Shown here in pieces: positions 39,694 to 49,795 of a DNA stretch of 64,000 nt. How positions within the stretch are numbered: the first letter of the stretch is position 1; each line of letters opens with the position of its first letter. The DNA is taken from positions 1,080,439-1,144,438 of the forward strand of contig NW_017962914.1 of NCBI RefSeq assembly GCF_001661345.1. The letters are read 5' to 3'. A model generated the notes under the pieces. That model made no database searches and was not told the DNA's origin. It worked only from the letters and a program-made list of their open reading frames with translations. Both the position numbers and the translations under genes were made by a program. Origin of the DNA: Ascoidea rubescens DSM 1968 (taxonomy: Eukaryota; Ascomycota; Saccharomycetes; Ascoideales; Ascoideaceae).

Positions 39694-42045
39694 ATGAACA
39701 GCAATATAAAAGACGATCAAAACAGATACACCAACTCCAGCAAAAATAGCAATATTTTAAATCAAAAGTTCATATTGAATCCAACTACAAATATGCTCCA
39801 CGACTCCTCTCTCTCTACTAGTGTTAACAATACAAATATCAATGGAAATTTTATAACCACCTCCACAAATTCTAAGCTAACTCCTTCAATCCATTCTCCT
39901 ATTGCTTTATCCGGAATAACCTATAATAATCAAACCGACAATTTAATAGACTTGAATGATGATTCTTCAGATTCAGATTCAAATTCTGAATCTGGATCTG
40001 AACCTGAATCTGACTCCAATTTACATTCTAATTCAATTTTACACCAAAATACTAATAATATAGATAAAGAGAAAGAGAAAGATAAAAGTTTAAAACAAAT
40101 ATCCGAAATACTTTCTCAAAATTTAAATGAAAAATCAATTTCAAACACCCAAACAATACCAAACCTCAATATAACCATAAATTCACAAATCACAAATGAT
40201 CTGCAGCCCTCTATCGTCATAAATGATCCTGAAAAGGCCAATTTAATAGATATTCAAAATGACCATAATTTATCACATTTCCAACAACATAATAAAATTG
40301 ATCTTCATAACGATGATACTTTTGATTCTCATGATAACGAAATCTCAAATATCTTAAATAGCCAAAACGTTTCCTCAAATTTATCTGGCTTATTTCCTTC
40401 CTCCCCTTCCTCCCCTTCACCCTCACCTTCTCATCAAAGATCAAAATCTGAATATAAATTATCAAACGATTTATCCAATTTATCCATCTCCGAAAACCCA
40501 GCCAATAATGACCTTTTAAATCTTAATGACAAAAATAAAAACCATAAAAGAAGTGTATCTGAGAGCCCTTATATACTGTTGAACCCACCAATAAATGAAA
40601 ATGATAACAATAATAATAATAATAATAATGAAAATAATGATACAATCGAAAACAAAACTGTTCCTCCCACCACAAAATTAGAACTAAAAATTCAAGAAAA
40701 GAAATTGAAAGCCGAAAAAGAGAAAGAAAATGAATTACATAAAAGTATTCAAAAACAAGACCCTAATAACCTACCCTTTGATTTTCAAAGATTTCTAACC
40801 TATTTGAAAAACAAAAAAGCTGATCCAATTGTTCGTTACTTGAAATCGTTTTTGCTAGCCTTCTCAAAAAGAACTTGGTCTGTTAATGAACAAGTCAAAT
40901 TAATTTCAGATTTTAAAAACTTTATCTATTCAAAAATGCTAGCATGTCACCCATTTAATAAAATGAATGAAACCGAATATATCAACTGTCAAGAAGGCAT
41001 GGAAAAATTAATTATGAATAGATTATACGATCAAGTTTTTTCTCCTGCTATTCAGGTCTCATCTTTAGATCAATCCCATTCTGAAGATATTATCAAAGAT
41101 GTCATGTTAAATAAACAAATCAGAAAATTCAACTGGATAACTCCTAAACATTTAGATTTGGATACAAAATTAATTAAAAAGGGTTCTGAATTTATCAAAT
41201 TAGCTCAAAACCAGTTAACCAAAATGAATAGTTATCGTTCTCCTAGAGATAAAATCATTTGCATACTCAATTGTTGTAAAGTTATATTTGGTCTATTAAA
41301 ACAGCTTGAAAAGGAAACCAATGCTGATTCTTTCATACCCTTACTAATTTATATTATTCTAAGTAATTCGGTCAACAAGGAAAAAAAGGATTTAAAATTA
41401 ACCTCGAATCTTTATTATATAGAAAGATTTAGAAATAAAGATTGGTTAACAGGAGAAGTGAGTTATTATCTATCCTCTTTTTGGGTAGTCATTGGTTTTC
41501 TTGAAAAACTAAACAAAAACTCATTGACCATCACTGATGAAGAATGGGAACAACGATTAAATGAACATAAAGCAAAAATTGAAAAGCAAAAAGCGAAAAT
41601 TTTATCCCCTATTCCAAAACATTCAAATAATAATAATTTGATAAATGAACCCCAAACTTCACAAGCTTCAACCAGCACTTCTTTGTTAGACAGAACTCAG
41701 GATATGACTCCCTCAGAGGTCATTACAAATTCTGCTACGTTTATCGCTAAATCATTTTCTTCCTTTTTCCAAACTCCACCACCTGTTAAAGAGCAGGAAA
41801 CTAATGAACAGATAAAGCAACAACCAAAAAAAGTCAATGAGGAAGAAGAAATCGCTAAACAAAAATCTAAGGCAGAATACTTGGCAAAATCATTATATGA
41901 CAAAGAATTAGAAGAGAATATAAATGCTTTAGTTACAATGTTTCCTCAACTTGATCGTTCCATTGTCAAAGACTTGGTTGTAATGAATGAAGGGAGAATT
42001 GGGAAATGTGTTGATTTGTGTTTGGAATTGGTGAGCACTGAATAA
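39694..42045 (+). CDS. VPS9: Rab5/Vps21 guanine-nucleotide exchange factor Vps9
   Basis: 783 residues. The catalytic VPS9 domain and its helical bundle run from about 350 to 620: DFQRFLTYLKNKKADPIVRY, FNWITPKHLDLD, ADSFIPLLIYIILSNS with the catalytic Asp, and LTGEVSYYLSSFW. The C-terminal 42 residues (ELEENINALVTMFPQLDRSI to LVSTE) are a CUE domain that binds monoubiquitin. Vps9 loads GTP on Vps21, Ypt52 and Ypt53 at endosomes for vacuolar protein sorting. S. cerevisiae Vps9 has 451 residues; the difference is mainly a 340-residue Ser/Asn/Asp-rich N-terminus (1-340) and a spacer of about 90 residues before CUE. These are disordered and specific to this lineage as far as I can see. Confidence 0.95.
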   Translation: MNSNIKDDQNRYTNSSKNSNILNQKFILNPTTNMLHDSSLSTSVNNTNINGNFITTSTNSKLTPSIHSPIALSGITYNNQTDNLIDLNDDSSDSDSNSESGSEPESDSNLHSNSILHQNTNNIDKEKEKDKSLKQISEILSQNLNEKSISNTQTIPNLNITINSQITNDLQPSIVINDPEKANLIDIQNDHNLSHFQQHNKIDLHNDDTFDSHDNEISNILNSQNVSSNLSGLFPSSPSSPSPSPSHQRSKSEYKLSNDLSNLSISENPANNDLLNLNDKNKNHKRSVSESPYILLNPPINENDNNNNNNNNENNDTIENKTVPPTTKLELKIQEKKLKAEKEKENELHKSIQKQDPNNLPFDFQRFLTYLKNKKADPIVRYLKSFLLAFSKRTWSVNEQVKLISDFKNFIYSKMLACHPFNKMNETEYINCQEGMEKLIMNRLYDQVFSPAIQVSSLDQSHSEDIIKDVMLNKQIRKFNWITPKHLDLDTKLIKKGSEFIKLAQNQLTKMNSYRSPRDKIICILNCCKVIFGLLKQLEKETNADSFIPLLIYIILSNSVNKEKKDLKLTSNLYYIERFRNKDWLTGEVSYYLSSFWVVIGFLEKLNKNSLTITDEEWEQRLNEHKAKIEKQKAKILSPIPKHSNNNNLINEPQTSQASTSTSLLDRTQDMTPSEVITNSATFIAKSFSSFFQTPPPVKEQETNEQIKQQPKKVNEEEEIAKQKSKAEYLAKSLYDKELEENINALVTMFPQLDRSIVKDLVVMNEGRIGKCVDLCLELVSTE

Positions 42046-42169
42046 TGTGATTAAATAGAGTTAGATGTGTTTAGTTTTTTTTATTTTTTTTTTTTCATTT
42101 ATTTAACTATTTATTTATCAATATATGGTGATCTTCTAATCTTGAAATAAACCAAGGACTTATAAAATT

Positions 42170-43819
42170 TCATTCAAAAATTTTAAGCTCGACTTCTGCT
42201 ATCATACAGAGATGGTCACTTGGATACTGCCCTTCTCTTGGTTGTCCACTTGGTTCTTTACCCATTTCACTAAACTCAGGCATTCTTAGTAAATTAACAA
42301 TTTTCATTTCATTTTCATTTTCAAAATCCTTTAATGTATCAACATTTTGCTTATTTGAATTTAGGTCCCAGTCCTTGATAAGAAAAATGTAATCAAGTAA
42401 TCCTCTCCAAGAATGAGCCCAGTTGCTGAAAAAGGGTTCATTTTTATTATTGTCAATACCAGAATTTTCTGGATGAACATTTTTATAAGCAACAGAATAC
42501 AAACTTATTGCTCTTACTGGCAATGAGTTATGCAAACTGAGCATATCATCAACCAACTTGTTCTGTTCTTCTGTAGCTTCGAAAAACTCTGGATCTGTAT
42601 CTTTGGGTTGATTTTCTCCAGAATATTCCACATTTTCTTCTTTAGATTCACTTTCACCACTTCCCCTTTTTGAAGAATATTCAAATGAAGTTGCACAAGA
42701 AATGATGTTTCTTGCTTTAGAGTCCTTTTTACACAAAACAGGTTTTTCTGTTATGAATAAATATGGCGTATCATAAGGTTGAGAATTGAAATCTCCAGCA
42801 AAAAAACTAAACCAATAAGATTTTTCTTTTTTCACCTCAATCGGATCAACAAGTTCTTTGGGATTTGATTGATTTTTCACATTTATCACAGCCACTCTAT
42901 GAAGAAACCCCTTCATTTGAGATAGCACAATATACGTTTGTCTTGTTCTTTCATAAGTACCAAATGGATGCCAAAACAAATGAGTGGTTCCTATGATAAT
43001 CCCCTTCTTTTTTGCAGTCCCAGAGAAGCTATGCAACACATTTTTCGTAAACTCCAATGCTATCATTAAGCCAATATTAGAAGTGAATGTTCTGGCCTTA
43101 ATGTTGAGCGTATTAATCTCATCATATACAATGTATGATAAATCAATTTTTGTAAAATACTCCACACGATAAACAATAGCAACACCATGGTTTTTCATTC
43201 CATATCTATAAAATTCAGATTTATAGCCTAGTTTTTCAAACTCAGTTTTCCAAAATGATTCAAATTGAATATGGTCAACTTCCTGAAGACATAAAACGTC
43301 AGCATTATAGTACTGGAATTCAGATAAAAGAACCTTTGATCTTTTCACCCACTTCAATGCTGATCCATTGGTTGGAAACAATTTTCTTCTGATCAAACAC
43401 TGTGCTAGTATATTGTAGGTCATAATTTTGATTTTGAAGCCATTTCCAAGATTTTTTGATTCAACAGAAACACCACACTCATCTGAACTGTTGTGAACAG
43501 GCAAAAAAGGTCGTTTTTTAAATCTCAAATCAGGAGGAACATTGATATCAGATGTGTCTCTTCCATTTTTGATCATCTCATTTATCTGCTCTTGTTTCTT
43601 CAATTCTCTTTGTCTCTTTTTTTCAGCAATTATTTCAGGTGTAAGTTGCTGTTTGCCCTTTTTACTCTTTTTACCTTTTTTGCCCTTTAGCTGAGATTTC
43701 TGTGCCACTTTGCTAGACTCAGCAGCTGCATTGTTGCCAACTTCACCAAGAGCAGTGTTGTTCACGTCAGAACCAGAGCTTTCGGCTTCGAGTGTTGATT
43801 CTTGTTGATCAAAAGACAT
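42170..43819 (-). CDS. NGL2: CCR4-type endo/exonuclease, Ngl2-like
   Basis: 549 residues. A Lys-rich N-terminus with a basic helix (TPEIIAEKKRQRELKKQEQI, about 60-80) is characteristic of Ngl proteins. Endonuclease/exonuclease/phosphatase motifs: IMTYNILAQCLIRRKLFP, VLCLQEVDHIQFESFW (catalytic Glu), GTTHLFWHPFG, FFAGDFNSQPYDTPY and YPSDHLCMIAEV at the end (catalytic His). Ngl2 trims the 3' end of 5.8S rRNA in S. cerevisiae; Ngl1 and Ngl3 are related, and Ngl2 fits best by the basic N-terminus. A Ser/Glu-rich insert lies near 370-410. The gene is head-to-head with the ASNSD1-like gene, only 117 bases apart. Confidence 0.85.
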   Translation of the reverse strand: MSFDQQESTLEAESSGSDVNNTALGEVGNNAAAESSKVAQKSQLKGKKGKKSKKGKQQLTPEIIAEKKRQRELKKQEQINEMIKNGRDTSDINVPPDLRFKKRPFLPVHNSSDECGVSVESKNLGNGFKIKIMTYNILAQCLIRRKLFPTNGSALKWVKRSKVLLSEFQYYNADVLCLQEVDHIQFESFWKTEFEKLGYKSEFYRYGMKNHGVAIVYRVEYFTKIDLSYIVYDEINTLNIKARTFTSNIGLMIALEFTKNVLHSFSGTAKKKGIIIGTTHLFWHPFGTYERTRQTYIVLSQMKGFLHRVAVINVKNQSNPKELVDPIEVKKEKSYWFSFFAGDFNSQPYDTPYLFITEKPVLCKKDSKARNIISCATSFEYSSKRGSGESESKEENVEYSGENQPKDTDPEFFEATEEQNKLVDDMLSLHNSLPVRAISLYSVAYKNVHPENSGIDNNKNEPFFSNWAHSWRGLLDYIFLIKDWDLNSNKQNVDTLKDFENENEMKIVNLLRMPEFSEMGKEPSGQPREGQYPSDHLCMIAEVELKIFE

Positions 43820-43936
43820 TTTGAAGATGAGGTGGTTAGTCTCGATTTAAATTTTTTTTTTTGGTGAAAAACGTGGAAAATATTTGGCTTCGGAGCCTGG
43901 AATCGGTTACTCATCAAGTGGAAGAGCTGCTGAACA

Positions 43937-46090
43937 ATGTGTGGAATATTGCTCAGCTATGTTCAAGAGACAAGAAAAGTGAAGAAAAGAGACTCCCCAG
44001 ACACATTTGTTGAGTTGTGTGATGAACAAGAGATAGCTGGGATTATAAACGAAGATTTCAGGCAGGATTTGTTGGCTGGAGCGTCGTCTGATAGACAGTG
44101 TTCAAGTGCTTGGATTGCAGAGAGATTCAAGACTGAAGATCATATTGTTGGTGCATTGATTCCCAGAATATTGTCTAGAGGTCCCAACTATGGCTCAATG
44201 CTTGCGAAGAATATCAAGAATGCAGACAATTTGTATGGAAGATTGACTTTCTTTTCTTCGATTTTGTCACTAAGATCTCCATTTACAAAACAGCCTTTGG
44301 TGAATGGCCAATTTGTTCTTCAGTTCAATGGAGAATTATACAATACTGAGCTAGTTGATAGTGATTTGAAGCAGTATTCCAACGATACTTTGTTCTTCAT
44401 GTCTCAGTTGTTGTCCAACTGTCAAAAGATAGACGTGAATCACACGAAATACCAAGAATCAATTTTATTTACTATATCTGCCATGGATGGAGAATTTGCT
44501 TACAGCATTTACGATAGCTTTAACAAAAGGCTATATTTTGGAAGAGATAGTGTTGGCAAAAGATCTCTTATGTTTACAATTTGTTCCAAAACAAAAAAAA
44601 TCTATTTATCCTCACTACCTCCAATATGCAAATGTCATGGAAGCTTGAACTATCAAAATATTGAAAATATAAATGATGGTCTAGACGATTATAAATTGAG
44701 TAAATTGAATGGTCAATGGGTTGACTGTGAAAGGGGCATTATATATTGTTTTGATTTGAGTTCATTTAGTTTAAAATTGTTTAAGATAGACGAGTATTCT
44801 ACTAAGAGTCAAAACTACAACCTTTGTCAGGTTTTGGAAAGTGATTATAATGATTCAGGTAAGATCCGGCCATACATTGAAGAATTTTCAATACTATTGA
44901 ACAGGTCAATCTATGAAAGAATAAAAACTATTGAGCCTTTACATGAAAATTCAGAGGTTGAGAAATTATATTTTCCTCCTCAAAATCTTATAAACTTTGG
45001 CAGCAATAAAGATACTAATTTCGGTGCAGTGCAAACTACAACTAATTCCTCATTTGCTATTTTATTTTCCGGTGGCATTGATTGTACAATCATTGCAGCC
45101 CTTTGTGCATTTCAACTAGTTTCATCAAAAGATTTTTCTGAAAAAAGTAAAACAATTGATCTTTTAAATGTTGGGTTTGATAATCCTAGGACTCGTAAAC
45201 AGGCTTCAGCTGTTCCCGATCGACAATTGGCATTAAAATCATGGTTTGAACTCTGTAAGATCTATGGCCCAGTTGGGGTTGAATTTAATTTAATTGAAAT
45301 AGATATTTCTTATAAAGAATATATCGAGGGGAAAAAACGTGTGTTAAAATTGATTTGGCCAGAACAAAGTGTGATGGATTTAAGTATAAGCATTGCATTT
45401 TTTTTTGCAAGCAGGGGTTTAGGAAGCAAAGTAATTTTAGATCAAGAAAAAATGACATTGGATTCTAAAAGTATTGAATTTGGGGAATTGAAGAGAGAAT
45501 CTAATTTCAATTCGAATTGCAAAGTTTTGCTTAGTGGTTTAGGTGCTGATGAATTGTTTGGTGGTTACTCGAGACATGAAGGTGTGTTTAACGACTACTA
45601 CAAATTGTTGAGAGCCAACATCAAAAACAATGGTTCTCACGATTGCGAAGAAGTTGAAAAAATGAGAATAAGCAGTTACAGATCTCTAGAGGAAGAATTG
45701 TTATTGGACATTTCAAGGATCTGGAAAAGAAACTTGGGGAGAGATGACAAAGTCATATGTTCTTGGGGAAAGGAATTGAGATACCCATTTTTATGTAACG
45801 ATATTATTGATTTTTCGTTGAAAAAGATTCCATTAAATTATAAGGTTTGGGTGGACTGGAATTATATAAATTCCAAATGTGTCAAAGCACCTGGGATTAG
45901 CAACGATGTTGAAAGTACTTTGAAGAAGAAAAAACGAGAAAAGAAACAAAGCAAAAATGGACAATTACCAAAGCTAATCAAAAAGTACTTTTTAAGAAAA
46001 GTGGCTGTTTCGTTAGACCTAGAGTTTGTAAGTGAAGAACCGAAAAGAGCTATTCAATTTGGAGCCAGGAGTGCCAGAATGGATAAGTAA
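43937..46090 (+). CDS. asparagine-synthase-like protein (ASNSD1 / YML096W family)
   Basis: 717 residues. It opens MCGILLSY, with the Cys2 nucleophile of class II glutamine amidotransferases, and has ILSRGPNYGS and FNGELYN of that fold. The synthetase-type domain has the ATP loop FSGGIDCTIIAAL at about 376-388 and LLSGLGADELFGGYSRHEGV at about 532-551, then ELRYPFLCNDIIDF. This arrangement, with long spacers, fits the ASNSD1 group (S. cerevisiae YML096W, 525 residues), which is not a true asparagine synthetase; its substrate is unknown. A Lys-rich segment KKKKREKKQSKNG occurs near 660. The start is fixed by the MCGI motif. Confidence 0.9.
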   Translation: MCGILLSYVQETRKVKKRDSPDTFVELCDEQEIAGIINEDFRQDLLAGASSDRQCSSAWIAERFKTEDHIVGALIPRILSRGPNYGSMLAKNIKNADNLYGRLTFFSSILSLRSPFTKQPLVNGQFVLQFNGELYNTELVDSDLKQYSNDTLFFMSQLLSNCQKIDVNHTKYQESILFTISAMDGEFAYSIYDSFNKRLYFGRDSVGKRSLMFTICSKTKKIYLSSLPPICKCHGSLNYQNIENINDGLDDYKLSKLNGQWVDCERGIIYCFDLSSFSLKLFKIDEYSTKSQNYNLCQVLESDYNDSGKIRPYIEEFSILLNRSIYERIKTIEPLHENSEVEKLYFPPQNLINFGSNKDTNFGAVQTTTNSSFAILFSGGIDCTIIAALCAFQLVSSKDFSEKSKTIDLLNVGFDNPRTRKQASAVPDRQLALKSWFELCKIYGPVGVEFNLIEIDISYKEYIEGKKRVLKLIWPEQSVMDLSISIAFFFASRGLGSKVILDQEKMTLDSKSIEFGELKRESNFNSNCKVLLSGLGADELFGGYSRHEGVFNDYYKLLRANIKNNGSHDCEEVEKMRISSYRSLEEELLLDISRIWKRNLGRDDKVICSWGKELRYPFLCNDIIDFSLKKIPLNYKVWVDWNYINSKCVKAPGISNDVESTLKKKKREKKQSKNGQLPKLIKKYFLRKVAVSLDLEFVSEEPKRAIQFGARSARMDK

Positions 46091-47773
46091 TGTTTGTTTC
46101 CTCTGTATTTTGTATGTTGGTTCATTTTGCACCAGCCAGGTGAATAAATATGGAAGCAGAATCCAAGTCTTGTAGTTGAAGACTAAGTATTTAAGACTAA
46201 GCATTTAATAGCCATAGTAAAACGGCAACGAATACTCTTATTACAATGCTGAAAACTGGCTTGAGTTGTGCAAATGAAAAGTGTTGAACTGCCACAATTG
46301 ACATATTAAAAGAAAAAAAGAAAAAAACAACTAAATGCTTTTAATTTCTGTGTTCAACTGAAGTTATTTTCTGCGCAATCTATATTTGCAGACTGAAAGA
46401 GGTTCACTTTATCTGAATGGACCATTTTATCTGAACTGCTTATTTTATCCAGATTGCTCGTTTTAACTGAATGCTTGTTTTAGATCTGTAAAATGTTATC
46501 AACTGTTAATATAACTTTCAATACAGCTGTGTATTTCGGGCGTAAGTGATAATGCCTTGTACATCAAATTAAGGTGTCTGAGCACATTATTCTGGGTTAC
46601 TTATACACCTGCAATCAGCACAGCATAAGATTGAGGTTCAGAACAAAAAGCAGCTAAACAGCAGGCGAAACAACATGTTACTGGATTAGAATTGCAACAT
46701 GAAGACCTCTGTCTATCATTGCAAACTTAGATGTACTTTTGTTTAACGGCTGCTATCAGATAAGACCATGTCAAGTTGGTGCTCGAGACAGGTTTCAACT
46801 GGCTGAGCAATTAAGCTTTGAATGTTTGCTTCCATCTGAGGCTTCCTCCAGCTTTTGCTTGTCTCAAGTCTTGTTCTTCAGTTGTCCACAGTGCTTCTCA
46901 TTAAACGATATTCTCCTGTTGAGTCGCTTAGGCAGCTGGGTGGGTTCAGCTGTTCAAGTTGCTACAACAGCCAGATAACAGCCATAACCTGCGAGCTGCT
47001 GGAAAGCCAGCAGGATATTCAGCTCCATGTTGTAACAGCTGCTGGGCCCTGAATACAACTATCGTTGTTCTTCCCTAACATTGTCGTGTCTTGAGCAGGA
47101 GATAGGTCGTGGATAACTTGAAAACTTGACACCAAACCGCCTGGTATGAGAGTCAAAGCATGCTCTTGAATTGAATATAATAATTCACTGGTTGACTGCT
47201 GCTAGCAAAACAGGCACAACAGCGAGGGAGAGATGTGTTGCTTTTTTGCAGTTTGCAATAGTTTAAAGGGTGGAATACTGGCTCTGATTCTCTTACAGGA
47301 TACTGATTTTGCAAAATATTGATAACCAGTGTTGAGTAGATTGCCAGCATTTTATATTTGTTCAAATTGCTGCTATCAGAATCTTGGAAAAATAGAATAA
47401 CAACACTTTTATTTCAACATTATGAAGAACCTAATTTGCGTATTAGATTTAAACTAATGAACTAGCTTTTTATCTGAATCTAATAATTAAAAAAATCAAT
47501 ACTTCTGGTTACAATTAACGCACATTGTTCTAATCTTTTGCTCAGATTATTATCAAGTTTTTGAGGAAATATTCCATTTCTACTATTGTGTTATTTTTCA
47601 TATAACTATAAAAGAAATCCAGATTTCAGTTGCTTTTCGTTCAAAAAAAAACAATCAAAAAAGAGAACTGTTCAATTTTCTTTTCTTTATATTCCATTTC
47701 TTTTTTCTGATTTCTTTTGCGCTTTTTTTAAAAAGTTGAACAAGATTACTGATCAATAGAGTTTTGCTTCAAT
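46091..47773. other. 1.7 kb upstream region of the amino-acid permease gene
   Basis: No gene seen. Contains repeated TTTTATCTGAA sequence near 46405-46435 and again at 47468-47478, and a moderately GC-rich part at 46740-47060. The last 250 bases hold a TATA box and a CT-rich start zone. Confidence 0.45.
47607..47614 (+). promoter_or_regulatory. TATA box of the amino-acid permease gene
   Basis: TATAAAAG about 160 bases upstream of the ATG at 47774, followed by A- and T-rich tracts with CT-rich sequence, typical for a regulated yeast permease promoter. Confidence 0.55.
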
Positions 47774-49465
47774 ATGGGTTCTTCAGTGGAGAAAAATGCA
47801 GAAGTTTCTGACACTAAAAGTGTCAACGATTTGAGAGATATCGAGACTACTGAAAAACACTTGGTCTATCTCGAAGATGGTAAAAAATTGAAAAAGAAGT
47901 TAAAAGCTCGTCATATTACTATGATTGCCATTGGTGGTGCTTTAGGTACCGGTTTAATTATTGGTACTGGTTCAGCTTTGGCAGCAGCAGGTCCTGGTTC
48001 TGTTTTTCTTGCTTATGTTTTAGTTGGTTTTATTGTTTATGATGTGATGTGTGCCTTGGGTGAAATGGCTGCCTATATTCCACTTCCAGATGGTTTTACT
48101 GGTTATGCTCACAGATATGTTGATCCTGCTTTGGGTTTTGCTGTTGGATGGATGTATCTTTTAAAATATCTTTTAGTTTGCCCAAATCAATTGACTGCTG
48201 GTGCTTTGGTTATGCAATATTGGGTTCATAGGGACAAAATCAATCCTGGGGTTTGGATCACTATTTTCTTAGTTACTATCACTGCAATTAATTTCTTTGG
48301 TGTCCAAAAATTCGGTGAAATCGAATTTTGGTTATCTTGTTTGAAGGTTTTAACTTGTGTTGGTTTAATCTTCTTTTTATTCATTCTCATGTTAGGCGGT
48401 GGTCCCAATGGTGACAGAACTGGTTTCAGATACTGGAAAGATCCAGGTGCATTCAAAGCCTATGATGGTATTGAAGGCAGCACTGGTAGATTTGTTGCCT
48501 TTGTCTCTGTTTTGGTCACTGCTGTTTTTGCTTTCTTGGGCACAGAATTGGTTGGTATCACCTTTGGTGAGGCACAAAATGTCAAAGCCATTCCAAAGGC
48601 TATCAAATTAACCTTCTGGCGTATTGCTTTGTTTTACTGGTTAAATGTCTTGTTTTTAGGTTGTTGTGTTGCCTACGATGATCCTAATTTGGCATTTGCA
48701 AACAAGCAAAAAAGTTCTGCTGCTGCTTCTCCCTTTGTTGTTGCTGCTATTTCTGCTGGTATTTCTGGTCTTCCACATCTTATCAATGGTTGTATTTTAG
48801 TCTTTATCTTTTCTGCTTCCAATTCAGATCTTTACTTGGCTTCTCGTGCCTTGTATGGTTTATCTTGCAATGAGGATGCTCCAAAATTCTTTGCTAGAAC
48901 AAACAAATATGGTGTTCCAGTTTATGCTTTGGGTGTTGCAGTCGTATTTGCATTATTAGCTTATATGAATGTTACTGATGATTCAAAGGTTTTATTTGGT
49001 TATTTCGTTTCGGTTGTTTCAATTTTCGGTTTGATTTGTTGGGCTACAATTATCATTTGTCATATGTATTTCATGAGAGCTTTAATTACTCAAGGTGTCG
49101 ACAGAAACACTTTGCTTTACAAGGCTCCTTTGCAACCATGGGCCGATTATGTTTCTTTATTCTTCATTATTCTCATCTGCCTCATCAAAAACTTTACTGT
49201 CTTTTTATTCGGAGATTTCAAGTACAAAACTTTCATCACTGGTTATATCGGTATTCCAGTTTTCTTTGTTCTATGGCTAGGCTATAAATTCATCTACAAA
49301 ACCAAGGTAATCAAAGCTGAAGATGTCGATTTGTATAGTTACAGAGATATTATTTTGGCTGAACAAGAAGAACATGAGAGACTCGAAAAGGAAGAAGCAT
49401 TAGCTAGAGGCGACAAAAAGAATGCCAAGTGGTTCTATTACAAGTTTGTTGCCTGGCTATTCTAG
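47774..49465 (+). CDS. DIP5: amino-acid permease, Dip5-like (dicarboxylic amino acids)
   Basis: 563 residues, twelve predicted spans, YAT family. The entry to span 1 reads LKARHITMIAIGGALGTGLI. Dip5-type blocks are clear: DGFTGYAHRYVDPALGFAVG, CPNQLTAGALVMQYWVHRDK, MLGGGPNGDRTGFRYWKDPG then AFK, and YKTFITGYIGIPVF near the end, with TKVIKAEDVDLYSYRDI and NAKWFYYKF in the cytosolic tail. Dip5 takes up glutamate and aspartate by proton symport at the plasma membrane and is down-regulated by Rsp5 ubiquitination; N-terminal Lys residues here could serve that. Orthology to Dip5 rather than another YAT paralogue is likely but not certain because yeasts often have several copies. Confidence 0.88.
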   Translation: MGSSVEKNAEVSDTKSVNDLRDIETTEKHLVYLEDGKKLKKKLKARHITMIAIGGALGTGLIIGTGSALAAAGPGSVFLAYVLVGFIVYDVMCALGEMAAYIPLPDGFTGYAHRYVDPALGFAVGWMYLLKYLLVCPNQLTAGALVMQYWVHRDKINPGVWITIFLVTITAINFFGVQKFGEIEFWLSCLKVLTCVGLIFFLFILMLGGGPNGDRTGFRYWKDPGAFKAYDGIEGSTGRFVAFVSVLVTAVFAFLGTELVGITFGEAQNVKAIPKAIKLTFWRIALFYWLNVLFLGCCVAYDDPNLAFANKQKSSAAASPFVVAAISAGISGLPHLINGCILVFIFSASNSDLYLASRALYGLSCNEDAPKFFARTNKYGVPVYALGVAVVFALLAYMNVTDDSKVLFGYFVSVVSIFGLICWATIIICHMYFMRALITQGVDRNTLLYKAPLQPWADYVSLFFIILICLIKNFTVFLFGDFKYKTFITGYIGIPVFFVLWLGYKFIYKTKVIKAEDVDLYSYRDIILAEQEEHERLEKEEALARGDKKNAKWFYYKFVAWLF

Positions 49466-49795
49466 TTCTAATACTTTTTATTTGTTTCAGGGGTTTTTAT
49501 CCATTTTTATTTCAGTTTCTATTTGTTTTATTTTTTTAATTTTTTTTAATTTTTTTACTGTTTTTAATTCTTCTTTATGATATCACTTTATTACTACTAA
49601 ATTGACGTGAAATGAAAATTCTGTTTTGCACAAATTTAAAATTTTGATATACCAATCTATAAAAAAGGAAAAAAAAATATTCCAATATATATTTATTCTA
49701 CCAACACCCAACTCTAAAAAAAAAATTAAAAAAAGCACACATGAAAAATCGTAGATACTAATACAAAAACAGAAAGACAAACTTTTCAATAACAG
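49466..49795. other. convergent 3' flanks, T-rich then A-rich
   Basis: T tracts downstream of the permease stop and A tracts downstream of the kinase stop. No coding signal; likely terminators of both genes. Confidence 0.4.

Noticed and set aside
46400-47560. GATA-factor sites upstream of the amino-acid permease
   Set aside because: AGATAA/TTATCT-type sites occur about seven times in 1.7 kb, but about five are expected by chance at this length, so no enrichment can be claimed.
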